64,000 nucleotides of DNA from NCBI RefSeq assembly GCF_039529295.1, contig NZ_BAAAMN010000048.1, positions 1-64,000 on the forward strand, given 5' to 3'. Below, in pieces: positions 8,688 through 16,642 of the stretch. A model generated the notes under the pieces. That model was not told the DNA's origin. It was given only the letters and a program-made list of their open reading frames with translations, and did not search any database. Position 1 is the stretch's first letter, and each line of letters starts with the position of its first letter. A program made the translations under genes and the position numbers. The DNA comes from Yaniella flava. Its GTDB lineage: Bacteria; Actinomycetota; Actinomycetes; Actinomycetales; Micrococcaceae.

Positions 8688-9562
8688 GCAACACTGGCTA
8701 TCGGATCGGACTGATCGGTGACCATATCGGGACTTCGCATTCGCCCGGCATACACCGGGCGGAAGCGGCAGCCCACGGGCTCAGCGATTTCCGCTATGAA
8801 CTCATCGACCTGGCCGGCCGGCCGATCACCGACGATCAACTCGGTCAGGTACTCGAAGGCTACATCGCTGATGGGTATACCGGCTTCAACGTCACGCACC
8901 CGCATAAACAAGCCATTGTGCCTTTCCTCGATGGGCTCTCTGATGCAGCGCGCCGGCTCGGTGCCGTCAACAACGTAGTGTACGAAGCCGGCGGTTGGGT
9001 CGGTCATAATACCGATCACAGTGGTTTTCTTGCCGGGCTGCACCGCATGCTTGCTCCCGAGGCCGCACGGGACACGGCGGTGCTCTTCGGTGCAGGTGGC
9101 GCCGGGGCCGCGGTAGCCAGCGCGCTCGTCGAATACGGTGTGCGACACCTCTATGTCATCGACACGGATGCTGGCCAGCGTCAGCGTCTGGCAGACGTGC
9201 TGACACCAGCGCTGCCGTCGGGTGTGGTTTTAGAAACCGGCGGTCCTGATAGGGCCGACGCCTGGGTGCCGGCCGCCGATGCGGTCATCAACGCGACCCC
9301 GATCGGTATGGACTATTTGCCCGGCACCCCGTTCGATACCCGGCTGCTGCAGTCGCGCCATTGGGTAGCGGACGTGATTTATCGTCCCGTGCAAACCGAG
9401 CTGCTCAACGGTGCACAACAGTTGGGCTGCATCACGGTCAACGGGACGGCGATGTTGGTCGAACAAGCCGCTGATACCTTCGAATTACAAACCGGGCTGA
9501 CGGCGAATCGTCAGCGGATGCGCCAGCACCTTACTGAGACGTTGGCCGCATCGGCCAATTAA
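8684..9562 (+). CDS. Shikimate/quinate dehydrogenase-like protein (AroE family)
   Basis: A 292-residue AroE/YdiB/QSDH-type enzyme, which oxidises or reduces the keto/hydroxyl group of shikimate or quinate with NAD(P). Substrate-site motifs are visible: SHSPG near residue 18, NVTHPHKQ with the catalytic Lys near residue 70, and NTDHSGF with the catalytic Asp near residue 106. The cofactor loop GAGGAGAAVA follows near residue 131. Its coupling to an MHS transporter argues for catabolism rather than aromatic biosynthesis, as in quinate/shikimate clusters of corynebacteria. No dehydroquinase or ring-cleavage dioxygenase is in the window. It could act on a different alicyclic acid. Confidence 0.82.
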   Translation: MSNTGYRIGLIGDHIGTSHSPGIHRAEAAAHGLSDFRYELIDLAGRPITDDQLGQVLEGYIADGYTGFNVTHPHKQAIVPFLDGLSDAARRLGAVNNVVYEAGGWVGHNTDHSGFLAGLHRMLAPEAARDTAVLFGAGGAGAAVASALVEYGVRHLYVIDTDAGQRQRLADVLTPALPSGVVLETGGPDRADAWVPAADAVINATPIGMDYLPGTPFDTRLLQSRHWVADVIYRPVQTELLNGAQQLGCITVNGTAMLVEQAADTFELQTGLTANRQRMRQHLTETLAASAN

Positions 9563-9605
9563 CGGCGACTCTGCCAGCACCGATACATCAGGCGAAAGGA
9601 CTACC

Positions 9606-10406
9606 GTGGCGAATTCTCGTTCCGGCGAATCTGTTGTCGAGCGTGTGGTTCGCTTGCTCAGTGCCTTTGAGCGCAGCACACCTCGTTTGACCACGAGTGC
9701 GCTGGCACGCGAGGCTGGACTACCAGCCAGTACAGCGCACCGGTTGGCCACAGAACTGTGTGAGGTTGGTCTGCTGGACCGAGATAGCTGTGGAAATTTC
9801 GGTATAGGGACCCTCATGTGGGAGCTGGCCGCGCGGTCGAATCCGCTCGAAGAATTTCGTCAAAGGGGCCGCCCGGTGCTCGAAGGGATTCAAGAAGCAG
9901 TACGACAACATGTCTCTTTGTCAGTGCCAATGTTTGAGGACTACACAGTGCTGTATTTGGAACGCATGGACAGACACGGCACGGTCGAAAACCTTGCCGA
10001 AGTTGCCGGGCGGCTCAACATGCATTCCACGTCGGCGGGATTGGCGATCCTCGCCAACGCCCCGTATCACGTCCAAGAAGAATTCTTGGCTCAAGATCTC
10101 CCGAAATCCACGGTGCGGACCGAAACGAGTCCCGGCAGAATCCGTGCCCATCTCGCGGGGATTCGCGAACGCGGTTTTGCACGACTCGCGGGAGATCTGG
10201 TGGCCGAAAATGTTGCCTATTCGGTGCCGGTGCGTGGTCAGAGTAATGCAGTGATTGGTGCGATTAGCGTGGTCACCTCTAGCGATGAAGACAATCATCA
10301 ACTGATCATTCCGGTCCTGGCGGCTGCTGGGCGAGCGTTATCCCGGATGATGGGTTCCGAACATCGCCCGTATTCGGCTCGTCGTTGGCCAAAGCAGCAG
10401 CCCTAG
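9606..10406 (+). CDS. IclR-family transcriptional regulator
   Basis: A 266-residue IclR regulator starting at GTG 9606, with GGCGAAAGGA about 8 bases before. The N-terminal winged helix-turn-helix (ERVVRLLSAFE, LPASTAHRLATEL) covers roughly residues 10-60, and the GAF-like effector domain fills the rest. It sits 43 bases after the AroE-like gene on the same strand and 156 bases before the catabolic run that starts at 10563. The family commonly controls aromatic and hydroaromatic degradation (PcaR, PobR types). The run downstream is its likely target. A 13-bp palindrome lies in the gap. Confidence 0.85.
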   Translation: MANSRSGESVVERVVRLLSAFERSTPRLTTSALAREAGLPASTAHRLATELCEVGLLDRDSCGNFGIGTLMWELAARSNPLEEFRQRGRPVLEGIQEAVRQHVSLSVPMFEDYTVLYLERMDRHGTVENLAEVAGRLNMHSTSAGLAILANAPYHVQEEFLAQDLPKSTVRTETSPGRIRAHLAGIRERGFARLAGDLVAENVAYSVPVRGQSNAVIGAISVVTSSDEDNHQLIIPVLAAAGRALSRMMGSEHRPYSARRWPKQQP

Positions 10407-10461
10407 CACGTCCGAACTATTAAGGACCGTCCACGTCAGAGGACATATCCGAAGATCAGAT

Positions 10462-10474
10462 CCCATTGAATGGG
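10462..10474. promoter_or_regulatory. 13-bp palindrome, candidate IclR operator
   Basis: CCCATTGAATGGG is a perfect 6-bp inverted repeat around one central base. It lies in the 156-base gap between the IclR gene and the catabolic run starting at 10563. IclR-family proteins bind short palindromes of this size, but this site has no second copy that I found, so the call is tentative. Confidence 0.35.
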
Positions 10475-10562
10475 CGGAGCGACGTTTCGGGAAGTGATTC
10501 AGCCTACAGTCGTTTGTGATGGTCGGCAAGAATAACGTCGAGCCGCCGGGAAGGGGACCACC

Positions 10563-11720
10563 ATGCACAACAAAATGAGCGCCGTGGCGGCACCACTGCG
10601 CGTGGGGATCGTTGGTTGCGGCAATATCAGTAGTAACCACCTCCAGGCGTACGCCGAAGTTGACGGTGCTGAGGTCATCGGGGTGTGTGACGTGGATATC
10701 GCACGTGCTCGCATGACCGCGACGAACTGGAATATTGAGCACGCGGTGGATTCAGTCGAAGCGCTTCTGGCACTCGACCTCGAAATGATTTCGATTTGTA
10801 CGCCACATCCCACTCATGAAGCTGTTGCGATTGCCGCGGCCGCAGCCGGTGTACACGTCCTGTGTGAAAAGCCCATCGCCGTGGATATCGCCAGCGCCCA
10901 GCGCATGGTCGATGCCTGTGCAGCCGCAGGTGTAAAACTCGGAGTCCTTTTCCAACGACGGTTCTGGCCTGCAGCGCAACAACTGCGGTCGCTGATCGAC
11001 GACGGCACGCTCGGCGAACCGAAACTCGGCCACGTCGCAGTGCAGCTGTATCGCGCACCAGAGTACTATGCCGCCGATGCGTGGCGCGGAACCTGGGACG
11101 CCGATGGTGGGGGAGTGCTAATGACCCAGGCAATCCACTATCTGGACTTGTTGCAGTGGTACATGGGCCCGGTCGCCCAGGTATACGGCCGCATCAACAC
11201 GTATAAACACGGCGACAACATTGACGTCGAAGACTCCGCCACTGCCGTGCTGCAATTCAGCTCGGGCGCGATGGCTACGGTCAACGCGACGACGGCGACC
11301 GATCCGGGTCTCGGTGTCCAAATTCGCCTGACCGGCTCGACAGGTGCAACCGCTGAACTCACGGAATTTCCCGAAGGCACCGACGGACGACTCACCATCC
11401 GTACGGTTGAAGACCGTATTGACGCCACCCTGGGGCATCCGGCCGATCAATACCCCAATATCGATCTGGCCCAGATCAATGGCGGGCTCATAGCGCACCA
11501 TCAGGCTCAGATCGTCCAGTTTGTCGAGGCAGTGCGAGATGACCGCGCTCCTGCTGTTACCGGTACTGATGCCACCAACGCCTTGCGTATTCTGCTGGCC
11601 ATCTACCACTCGGCACAGACCAACAAGCCCGTCGACTTTGCACCATTACCCGCCGCTCCGCAGGTCCCAGACGAGATGCTTGACCGTCTTGATATTGCCG
11701 CCACGCCGCTGGCCCGATAG
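10563..11720 (+). CDS. Gfo/Idh/MocA-family NAD(P)-dependent dehydrogenase
   Basis: A 385-residue oxidoreductase of the glucose-fructose oxidoreductase/inositol dehydrogenase family, which oxidises sugars or cyclitols. The N-terminal Rossmann motif VGIVGCGNISSNH is near residue 14. The family motif CEKPIAVD with the conserved Lys is near residue 100. A possible catalytic His is in TQAIHYLDLLQW near residue 191. A strong ribosome site (GGAAGGGGA) precedes the ATG. It is the first gene of a tight plus-strand run reaching 18279, with the next gene 20 bases on. Together with the TIM-barrel protein it resembles inositol or sugar-acid catabolic modules. The exact substrate cannot be read. Confidence 0.85.
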   Translation: MHNKMSAVAAPLRVGIVGCGNISSNHLQAYAEVDGAEVIGVCDVDIARARMTATNWNIEHAVDSVEALLALDLEMISICTPHPTHEAVAIAAAAAGVHVLCEKPIAVDIASAQRMVDACAAAGVKLGVLFQRRFWPAAQQLRSLIDDGTLGEPKLGHVAVQLYRAPEYYAADAWRGTWDADGGGVLMTQAIHYLDLLQWYMGPVAQVYGRINTYKHGDNIDVEDSATAVLQFSSGAMATVNATTATDPGLGVQIRLTGSTGATAELTEFPEGTDGRLTIRTVEDRIDATLGHPADQYPNIDLAQINGGLIAHHQAQIVQFVEAVRDDRAPAVTGTDATNALRILLAIYHSAQTNKPVDFAPLPAAPQVPDEMLDRLDIAATPLAR

Positions 11721-11740
11721 AACACACGAAAGAGAACGCT

Positions 11741-12574
11741 ATGAACCGAACCACCCAACCTCTTGGGCTTGCCCAACTGTCACTGCTGGATGTTGCTGCA
11801 CCGCAGCTCATTCGCTTGGCCGCCGATGTCGGTTTCGACTTCATCGGGGCACGCGTCCGGGCCGTGACAGGCAACGAGCCCGTCTATGATTTTCAACCCG
11901 GTTCCCCACTGCTTGCCGAAACGCTGGCCGCCATCGATGAAACCGGAGTGACCGTCGGAGACATCGAATTTCTCTTAGTCGACGGCAGCGACCAGCGCGA
12001 CGCCTGGTTGGCCATGATGGAAGCGGGCCAGGCCCTCGGAGCCAAGACCATGACCGTTGCCGCAAGCCTGGAAAACGAAGCACAGCTGACCGATCTGCTG
12101 GCACAGATGACCGAGGACGGACGGCAATTCGGGATCATGCCAACACTCGAGGCCATCTCATATCAGGCCGTGAACACGCTGCCTCAGGCAGCACGCATCG
12201 CCCGGGCCGCCGGTTGCCAACTGGTAGCCGACACCTTGCACCTGTCGCGCGTTGCAACCCCGACCGAGCAGTTAACCGAATACGCCGAACTGATCCCCAT
12301 GCTGCAGCTGTGCGACGGACCGGCCAAAGTGCCGGCTGATCGTGACGGACTCGTGCTCGAATCGCGAAGCCAACGTGGCGTGCCTGGCGATGGTGAATTT
12401 GGGCTGTCTCACTACGTGGCCGCGTTGCCTGCCGAGACGCCCCTGAGCGTTGAAGCTCCCGCCGATGCCACCGTGGCACGGATTGGCCACACAGCGTGGG
12501 CTGAGACATTGAAAGCCGGACTCGACCGGGTCATCGGTGACGCCACTGCGCTGCGCGAAGCGGTCGGACAGTAA
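11741..12574 (+). CDS. Sugar phosphate isomerase/epimerase-like TIM-barrel protein
   Basis: A 277-residue protein of the AP-endonuclease-2/xylose-isomerase-like TIM-barrel superfamily, which includes IolE, IolI, hydroxypyruvate isomerase and 3-dehydroshikimate dehydratases. Likely metal ligands sit at strand ends: Glu in PTLEAISY, Asp/His in VADTLHLSR, Asp in QLCDGP, and Glu in SVEAPAD. It lies 20 bases after the Gfo/Idh/MocA gene and 12 before the aldo/keto reductase. In this setting it could be a dehydratase or isomerase acting on a keto-cyclitol or dehydroshikimate-like intermediate. The superfamily is too broad to decide. Confidence 0.75.
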   Translation: MNRTTQPLGLAQLSLLDVAAPQLIRLAADVGFDFIGARVRAVTGNEPVYDFQPGSPLLAETLAAIDETGVTVGDIEFLLVDGSDQRDAWLAMMEAGQALGAKTMTVAASLENEAQLTDLLAQMTEDGRQFGIMPTLEAISYQAVNTLPQAARIARAAGCQLVADTLHLSRVATPTEQLTEYAELIPMLQLCDGPAKVPADRDGLVLESRSQRGVPGDGEFGLSHYVAALPAETPLSVEAPADATVARIGHTAWAETLKAGLDRVIGDATALREAVGQ

Positions 12575-12586
12575 AGGAGTAATGGC

Positions 12587-13423
12587 ATGACATCCCTGCG
12601 CCAAGACGCAACGATCCAGCTGACAGATCACCTCGCCATCCCGGCCATCGGTCTGGGGACCTGGCCCATGGAAGGCGACGAAGCTTACGACGCCGTGCTC
12701 CGTGCGATCGACAAGGGTTACCGCCACATCGATACGGCCACCAACTACAACAATGAGGACGCCGTTGGCCGCGCCATCGTCGACACCGACACAGATCGCG
12801 ACGACCTCTGGGTGACCAGCAAGTTCAATCGTGATGGACATGGGCGCGACGAAGTGAAACAGGCCTACGCTGCATCATTGCAGCGCATGGGACTCGACTA
12901 CTTGGATAGCTACCTCGTGCACTGGCCGAACCCAGACCAGCACAAGTTCGTCGCCGCGTGCGAAGGGCTCCAGGAGCTTGTCGATGACGGGAAACTGCGC
13001 AGCTGGGGTGTCTCGAATTTCAAACCAGCCCACCTCGATGCGGTCTATGCCGCCGGGTTGACTCCGGTCATGAACCAGGTGCAAATCGACCCCCATCACC
13101 TGCAACCAGCACAGTTGGCCCACAACGCCAAATATGAACTGATTACCGCCGCGTACAGCCCACTAGGCCGTGCCGGCGAATTCCTCGACGACCCAGCGGT
13201 TACCACCCTGGCAGAAGCATACGACAAAACCCCGGCGCAGATCGTATTGCGCTGGCACCTCGATAGCGGTCGTATTGCCGTGCCGAAATCCGCCGATGAC
13301 ACTCGGCAGCGTCAAAACCTTGAGGTATTCGATTTCCACCTGACGCCAGCAGAAGTTGCCGCAATTGATGCGCTCGATACGGGTGCCGGTCCGCGCCTCG
13401 ACGCCGACGAATTTGGACACTAA
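12587..13423 (+). CDS. Aldo/keto reductase
   Basis: A 278-residue aldo/keto reductase of the 2,5-diketo-gluconate reductase type, using NADPH on a TIM barrel. The catalytic tetrad is visible: Asp and Tyr in GYRHIDTATNYNNED (near residues 46-55), Lys in VTSKFNRDGHG, and His in YLVHWPNP. The IPKS-like cofactor motif near the C-terminus reads AVPKSADDTRQRQNLEVFDF. An AAAGGAG ribosome site lies just before the ATG. The next gene follows after 3 bases. It probably reduces or oxidises a carbonyl intermediate of the cluster pathway. Confidence 0.88.
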   Translation: MTSLRQDATIQLTDHLAIPAIGLGTWPMEGDEAYDAVLRAIDKGYRHIDTATNYNNEDAVGRAIVDTDTDRDDLWVTSKFNRDGHGRDEVKQAYAASLQRMGLDYLDSYLVHWPNPDQHKFVAACEGLQELVDDGKLRSWGVSNFKPAHLDAVYAAGLTPVMNQVQIDPHHLQPAQLAHNAKYELITAAYSPLGRAGEFLDDPAVTTLAEAYDKTPAQIVLRWHLDSGRIAVPKSADDTRQRQNLEVFDFHLTPAEVAAIDALDTGAGPRLDADEFGH

Positions 13424-13426
13424 AGG

Positions 13427-15187
13427 ATGAACACCATGACCACCACGTCTCAAGATTTCACCGACACCACCGTCGATGTGCTCGTCATCGGCTCCGGCGC
13501 CGGTGGACTGGCAACCGCCGTCACCGCTGCTTACCATGGCCTCAGCGTGCTGGTGATAGAAAAGGCTGATGTGTGCGGCGGCGCCACCTCCTTTTCCGGC
13601 GGCTGGGCATGGACGCCCGGCAACTCACTTGCCAAAGCCGACGGCGTGCATGAAGACACCGAGACCTTCCGCACGTACCTGCGCAATGCGATCGGTGAAG
13701 ACTACGACGAAGATCGGGTGGATGCCTTCCTCGAAGCCGTGCCACACATGGTGGATTTCTTCCAATATCGCACCTCCCTGCAATTCACCCCCGGCACAGC
13801 GATCAAGGACATCTACGGTGACCTTCCTGGCGCCGGGACCGGGCATCGCTCTGTTGGTCCGGCACCCTACGACGCACGTGAAATCCGACCAGAGCTCCGC
13901 AAAAAAATGCGGCACCAGCTCTATGCCACCAGCTTTTTGGGTATGGGCATTATGGCCGGTGATGACCTCAAGAAGTTTTTGTCAGCCTCTCAGGGCGCGG
14001 TCACCGGGTTGGTCCATGCGACGAAACGCGTGACCCGCCATTTTGCTGATTTGGCCTTCCACCAGCGCAATATGCAGTTGGTCAACGGGACGGCTTTGAC
14101 TGCACGGTTGATGAAATCAGCCGACGATCTCGGGGTCGAATTCCGAGTCGCCACGAGTGCCGAAAAACTGTTGACCGATGCCACGGGCGCAGTGACCGGC
14201 GCTGAAGTCGTATCCGGCACCAACCGATACACGGTCACCGCGAATGCCGGCGTCGTCCTCGCCACGGGTGGGTTCGCACAGAATGTTCGTCGTCGGGCGG
14301 AGTTGTTCCCCAACACCCCGACCGGCCAGGCACACTGGACCCTGACGCCACCAGAAGCGTCCGGCAGCGGCCTGGATATGGCTCTGGAAGTCGGTGCGAA
14401 ATTCAATACCGATGTCGCATCACCGGCTGCATGGTGTCCTGTCTCTTTGATCAAATATCCGAATGGCACGACCGGCACGTTCCCACACATCATGGATCGT
14501 GCCAAACCGGGCAGCATCGGTGTGCTGGCCAACGGCAAACGCTTCGTCAACGAAGCCAACGGTTACTACGATTACGTTGCCGCTATGTTTGACAACACCG
14601 CAGATGGCGAAGAGGCCGCCTCCTGGCAGATTGCCGACTCGCGCTACGTGCGGAAGTATCCATTGGGCATGGCCAAACCACTCCCGGTACCGCTGACCCC
14701 GTATATCGCCAACGGCTACCTCATCAAGGCCAACACGCTGGCAGAACTCGCGGAAAAGTGCGGTATCGATGCCGATAACCTCGAGTTGACAGTTGCCCAA
14801 TTCAACGTCAACGCCCGTGCAGGTGTTGATCCTGAGTTCGGACGCGGAGCAACGGCTTTCAACCGCTCGGGCGGCGATCCGAAGGTCGGACCGAACCCCA
14901 GCCTTGCCCCAATCGAAAAGGGACCGTTCTATGCGGTCAAGGTTCGCCCCGGCTCCTTCGGCACCTTCGCGGGCATCGACGTCGACTCCTCGGCTCGAGT
15001 ACTCTCCGAATCCGGAGAAACGATTGAGGGGCTATTTGCCGTCGGCAACGATCAAGTTTCGGTCATGGGTGGGCACTATCCCGCCGGTGGTATCAACCTC
15101 GGGCCCGCACTGACCTTTGGTTATGTAGCCGCACGCGAGCTGGCAGGCGTCAGCGACTACGAAGTCACCCACCCGGTGATTCACTAA
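13427..15187 (+). CDS. FAD-dependent oxidoreductase, ketosteroid-dehydrogenase-like (2 of 3)
   Basis: A 586-residue paralogue of the flavoprotein at 4513. The FAD motif VIGSGAGGLATAV is near residue 20, then EKADVCGGATSFSGGW. The C-terminal FAD end reads GLFAVGNDQVSVMG and HYPAGGINLGPALTFGY, close to the KstD-type YPG-x-G...GP-x-TFGY ending, except that the first Gly is Ala. The start is the ATG at 13427, inside an AAAGGATGAACACC context; a second ATG at 13436 would suit an AAAGGA site better and would shorten the protein by three residues. It lies 3 bases after the aldo/keto reductase, and a hairpin follows before the YciI gene. It is likely a C-C desaturase or enone reductase in the pathway. 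Confidence 0.85.
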   Translation: MNTMTTTSQDFTDTTVDVLVIGSGAGGLATAVTAAYHGLSVLVIEKADVCGGATSFSGGWAWTPGNSLAKADGVHEDTETFRTYLRNAIGEDYDEDRVDAFLEAVPHMVDFFQYRTSLQFTPGTAIKDIYGDLPGAGTGHRSVGPAPYDAREIRPELRKKMRHQLYATSFLGMGIMAGDDLKKFLSASQGAVTGLVHATKRVTRHFADLAFHQRNMQLVNGTALTARLMKSADDLGVEFRVATSAEKLLTDATGAVTGAEVVSGTNRYTVTANAGVVLATGGFAQNVRRRAELFPNTPTGQAHWTLTPPEASGSGLDMALEVGAKFNTDVASPAAWCPVSLIKYPNGTTGTFPHIMDRAKPGSIGVLANGKRFVNEANGYYDYVAAMFDNTADGEEAASWQIADSRYVRKYPLGMAKPLPVPLTPYIANGYLIKANTLAELAEKCGIDADNLELTVAQFNVNARAGVDPEFGRGATAFNRSGGDPKVGPNPSLAPIEKGPFYAVKVRPGSFGTFAGIDVDSSARVLSESGETIEGLFAVGNDQVSVMGGHYPAGGINLGPALTFGYVAARELAGVSDYEVTHPVIH

Positions 15188-15192
15188 ACCTT

Positions 15193-15215
15193 CCGATACG
15201 CACACCGCGTATCGG
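15193..15215. other. Intercistronic hairpin
   Basis: A perfect 9-bp inverted repeat (CCGATACGC / GCGTATCGG) with a 5-base loop lies in the 60-base gap between the second flavoprotein and the YciI gene. There is no run of T after it, so it is more likely an mRNA stability or processing element than a terminator. Confidence 0.6.
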
Positions 15216-15247
15216 TCAGCAACATCAACAGATACAGGAGTTCAGTT

Positions 15248-15541
15248 ATGAACATCTATGCAATCAACTACAACTACGACGACGCGACCGCAGCACAGCG
15301 CGACGAAATCCGCCCGGTTCACGTCGAATTCCTCAAGAGCCAGTTCGAAGCCGGTCGACTGCTCGCCTCGGGCCCGGTCGATGACGGTGCCGGTGCACTG
15401 TTGATCATCACCGGTGAAGACGAAAACGATGCACTGCAGTTGATGGACAACGATCCATACACCAAGAACAACCTCATCGCCGAACGCGGCATCCGCAAAT
15501 GGGGCGTCTTCTTCGGCAAAGAAAAACTGCTCGGCGAATAA
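15248..15541 (+). CDS. YciI-family protein
   Basis: A 97-residue protein of the YciI/YCII-related fold (dimeric alpha-beta, ferredoxin-like). It has the conserved His after an Arg near residue 24 (RPVHVEFL) and the ASGP motif near residue 40. Proteins of this fold act as small lyases, dehydrochlorinases or muconolactone isomerase-like enzymes in aromatic degradation, or have unknown roles. An ACAGGAG site lies before the ATG. It sits in the middle of the catabolic run, so a small isomerase or lyase step is a reasonable guess, no more. Confidence 0.8.
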   Translation: MNIYAINYNYDDATAAQRDEIRPVHVEFLKSQFEAGRLLASGPVDDGAGALLIITGEDENDALQLMDNDPYTKNNLIAERGIRKWGVFFGKEKLLGE

Positions 15542-15562
15542 TTTAGGAGGAAGGGATCCCCT

Positions 15563-16642
15563 ATGCTTCGCGCTCATACCGTTGCTCGACGCACCATCGA
15601 ACTTCGTGAGGAACCTGATCCGGTCGTAACCGACGGTCACGCTCTGGTTCGGGTGCACCACGTAGCCCTGTGCGGCACCGATCACTCCATCTGGGACGAC
15701 AACTACCCGACAGAACTCCCCATGGTCCAAGGCCACGAGTTCGTTGGCGTGATCGAACAGATCGATGCACAAGCCTCCGATCTGGCCGTTGGCACTCCGG
15801 TCGCTGTGAGTCCGATGGTCTACTGCGGCACATGCGGCCCGTGTGCAGCGGAGCGCTATAACGTGTGCGAAACCATTTCGTGCCTGGGCTGCTATGAGGA
15901 CGGCGCACTGGCTGAACTCATCGCGATGCCGGTCGAAAAGCTCCACCCGCTACCGTCGGACATGCCGCTACGGTTAGCCGCGCTAGGGGAACCCGGATCG
16001 ATCGCCATGCAAGCCGTCAACCGCGGCACTCCACAGCCCGGCGAAACCGCACTGGTGCTGGGCTGTGGTCCGATCGGTCTGCTGGCCACCTTGTTTTTGA
16101 CCGAACGCGGCGTCAAGGTCATCGCGTCTGATCTGGACGAACACCGCATGCAGTTGGCCCGTGACTTCGGTGCGGTCGCTACCATTGCCGCAGGTACCGA
16201 CCCATTTCTCGATACCGCCGGTGCCGATGTGCTGGCGGAGCATTGCCCGTTGGGTGGCCCCACGCTGGTCATCGAAGCAACCGGTGTGCCGGTCAGTTTT
16301 GAAAATGCTGTGCGCCTTGCCGCGCCGACCGCGCGCGTTGTTCAGGTGGGTATCTCCACTGCGGTGGCCGCACTGTCGATGCGCGACGTACCCTTCAAAG
16401 AGCTCGACATCCGTGGGAGCCGCAACTCGCTGAACCTCATCCCCCAAGCGCTCGAAGTGCTCAATTCCCGCCAGGACCTGGCGTATAAGTTGATCACGCA
16501 CAGCTTCGGCGTAGGACAGTTGTCCGAGGCCTTTGAAACCATGGAAGATCCGACGGCACAGGTCGGCAAAATCATTATCGATATGCCGGTGGCCAACCAG
16601 GCCAACGCTGACGAACAATTTCTCGAGGTCAATTACTCATGA
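15563..16642 (+). CDS. Zinc-dependent alcohol dehydrogenase (MDR family)
   Basis: A 359-residue medium-chain dehydrogenase of the threonine/sorbitol-dehydrogenase type. The catalytic zinc ligands are visible: Cys in ALCGTDHS near residue 38 and His-Glu in GHEFVGV near residue 59. The four structural-zinc cysteines lie in CGTCGPC and the following NVC near residues 93-107. The cofactor loop GCGPIGLLA is near residue 169. A TAGGAGG ribosome site lies upstream, although its spacing is long. The stop overlaps the start of the third flavoprotein by 4 bases (ATGA), so the two are coupled. It probably oxidises a secondary alcohol in the pathway. Confidence 0.88.
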   Translation: MLRAHTVARRTIELREEPDPVVTDGHALVRVHHVALCGTDHSIWDDNYPTELPMVQGHEFVGVIEQIDAQASDLAVGTPVAVSPMVYCGTCGPCAAERYNVCETISCLGCYEDGALAELIAMPVEKLHPLPSDMPLRLAALGEPGSIAMQAVNRGTPQPGETALVLGCGPIGLLATLFLTERGVKVIASDLDEHRMQLARDFGAVATIAAGTDPFLDTAGADVLAEHCPLGGPTLVIEATGVPVSFENAVRLAAPTARVVQVGISTAVAALSMRDVPFKELDIRGSRNSLNLIPQALEVLNSRQDLAYKLITHSFGVGQLSEAFETMEDPTAQVGKIIIDMPVANQANADEQFLEVNYS

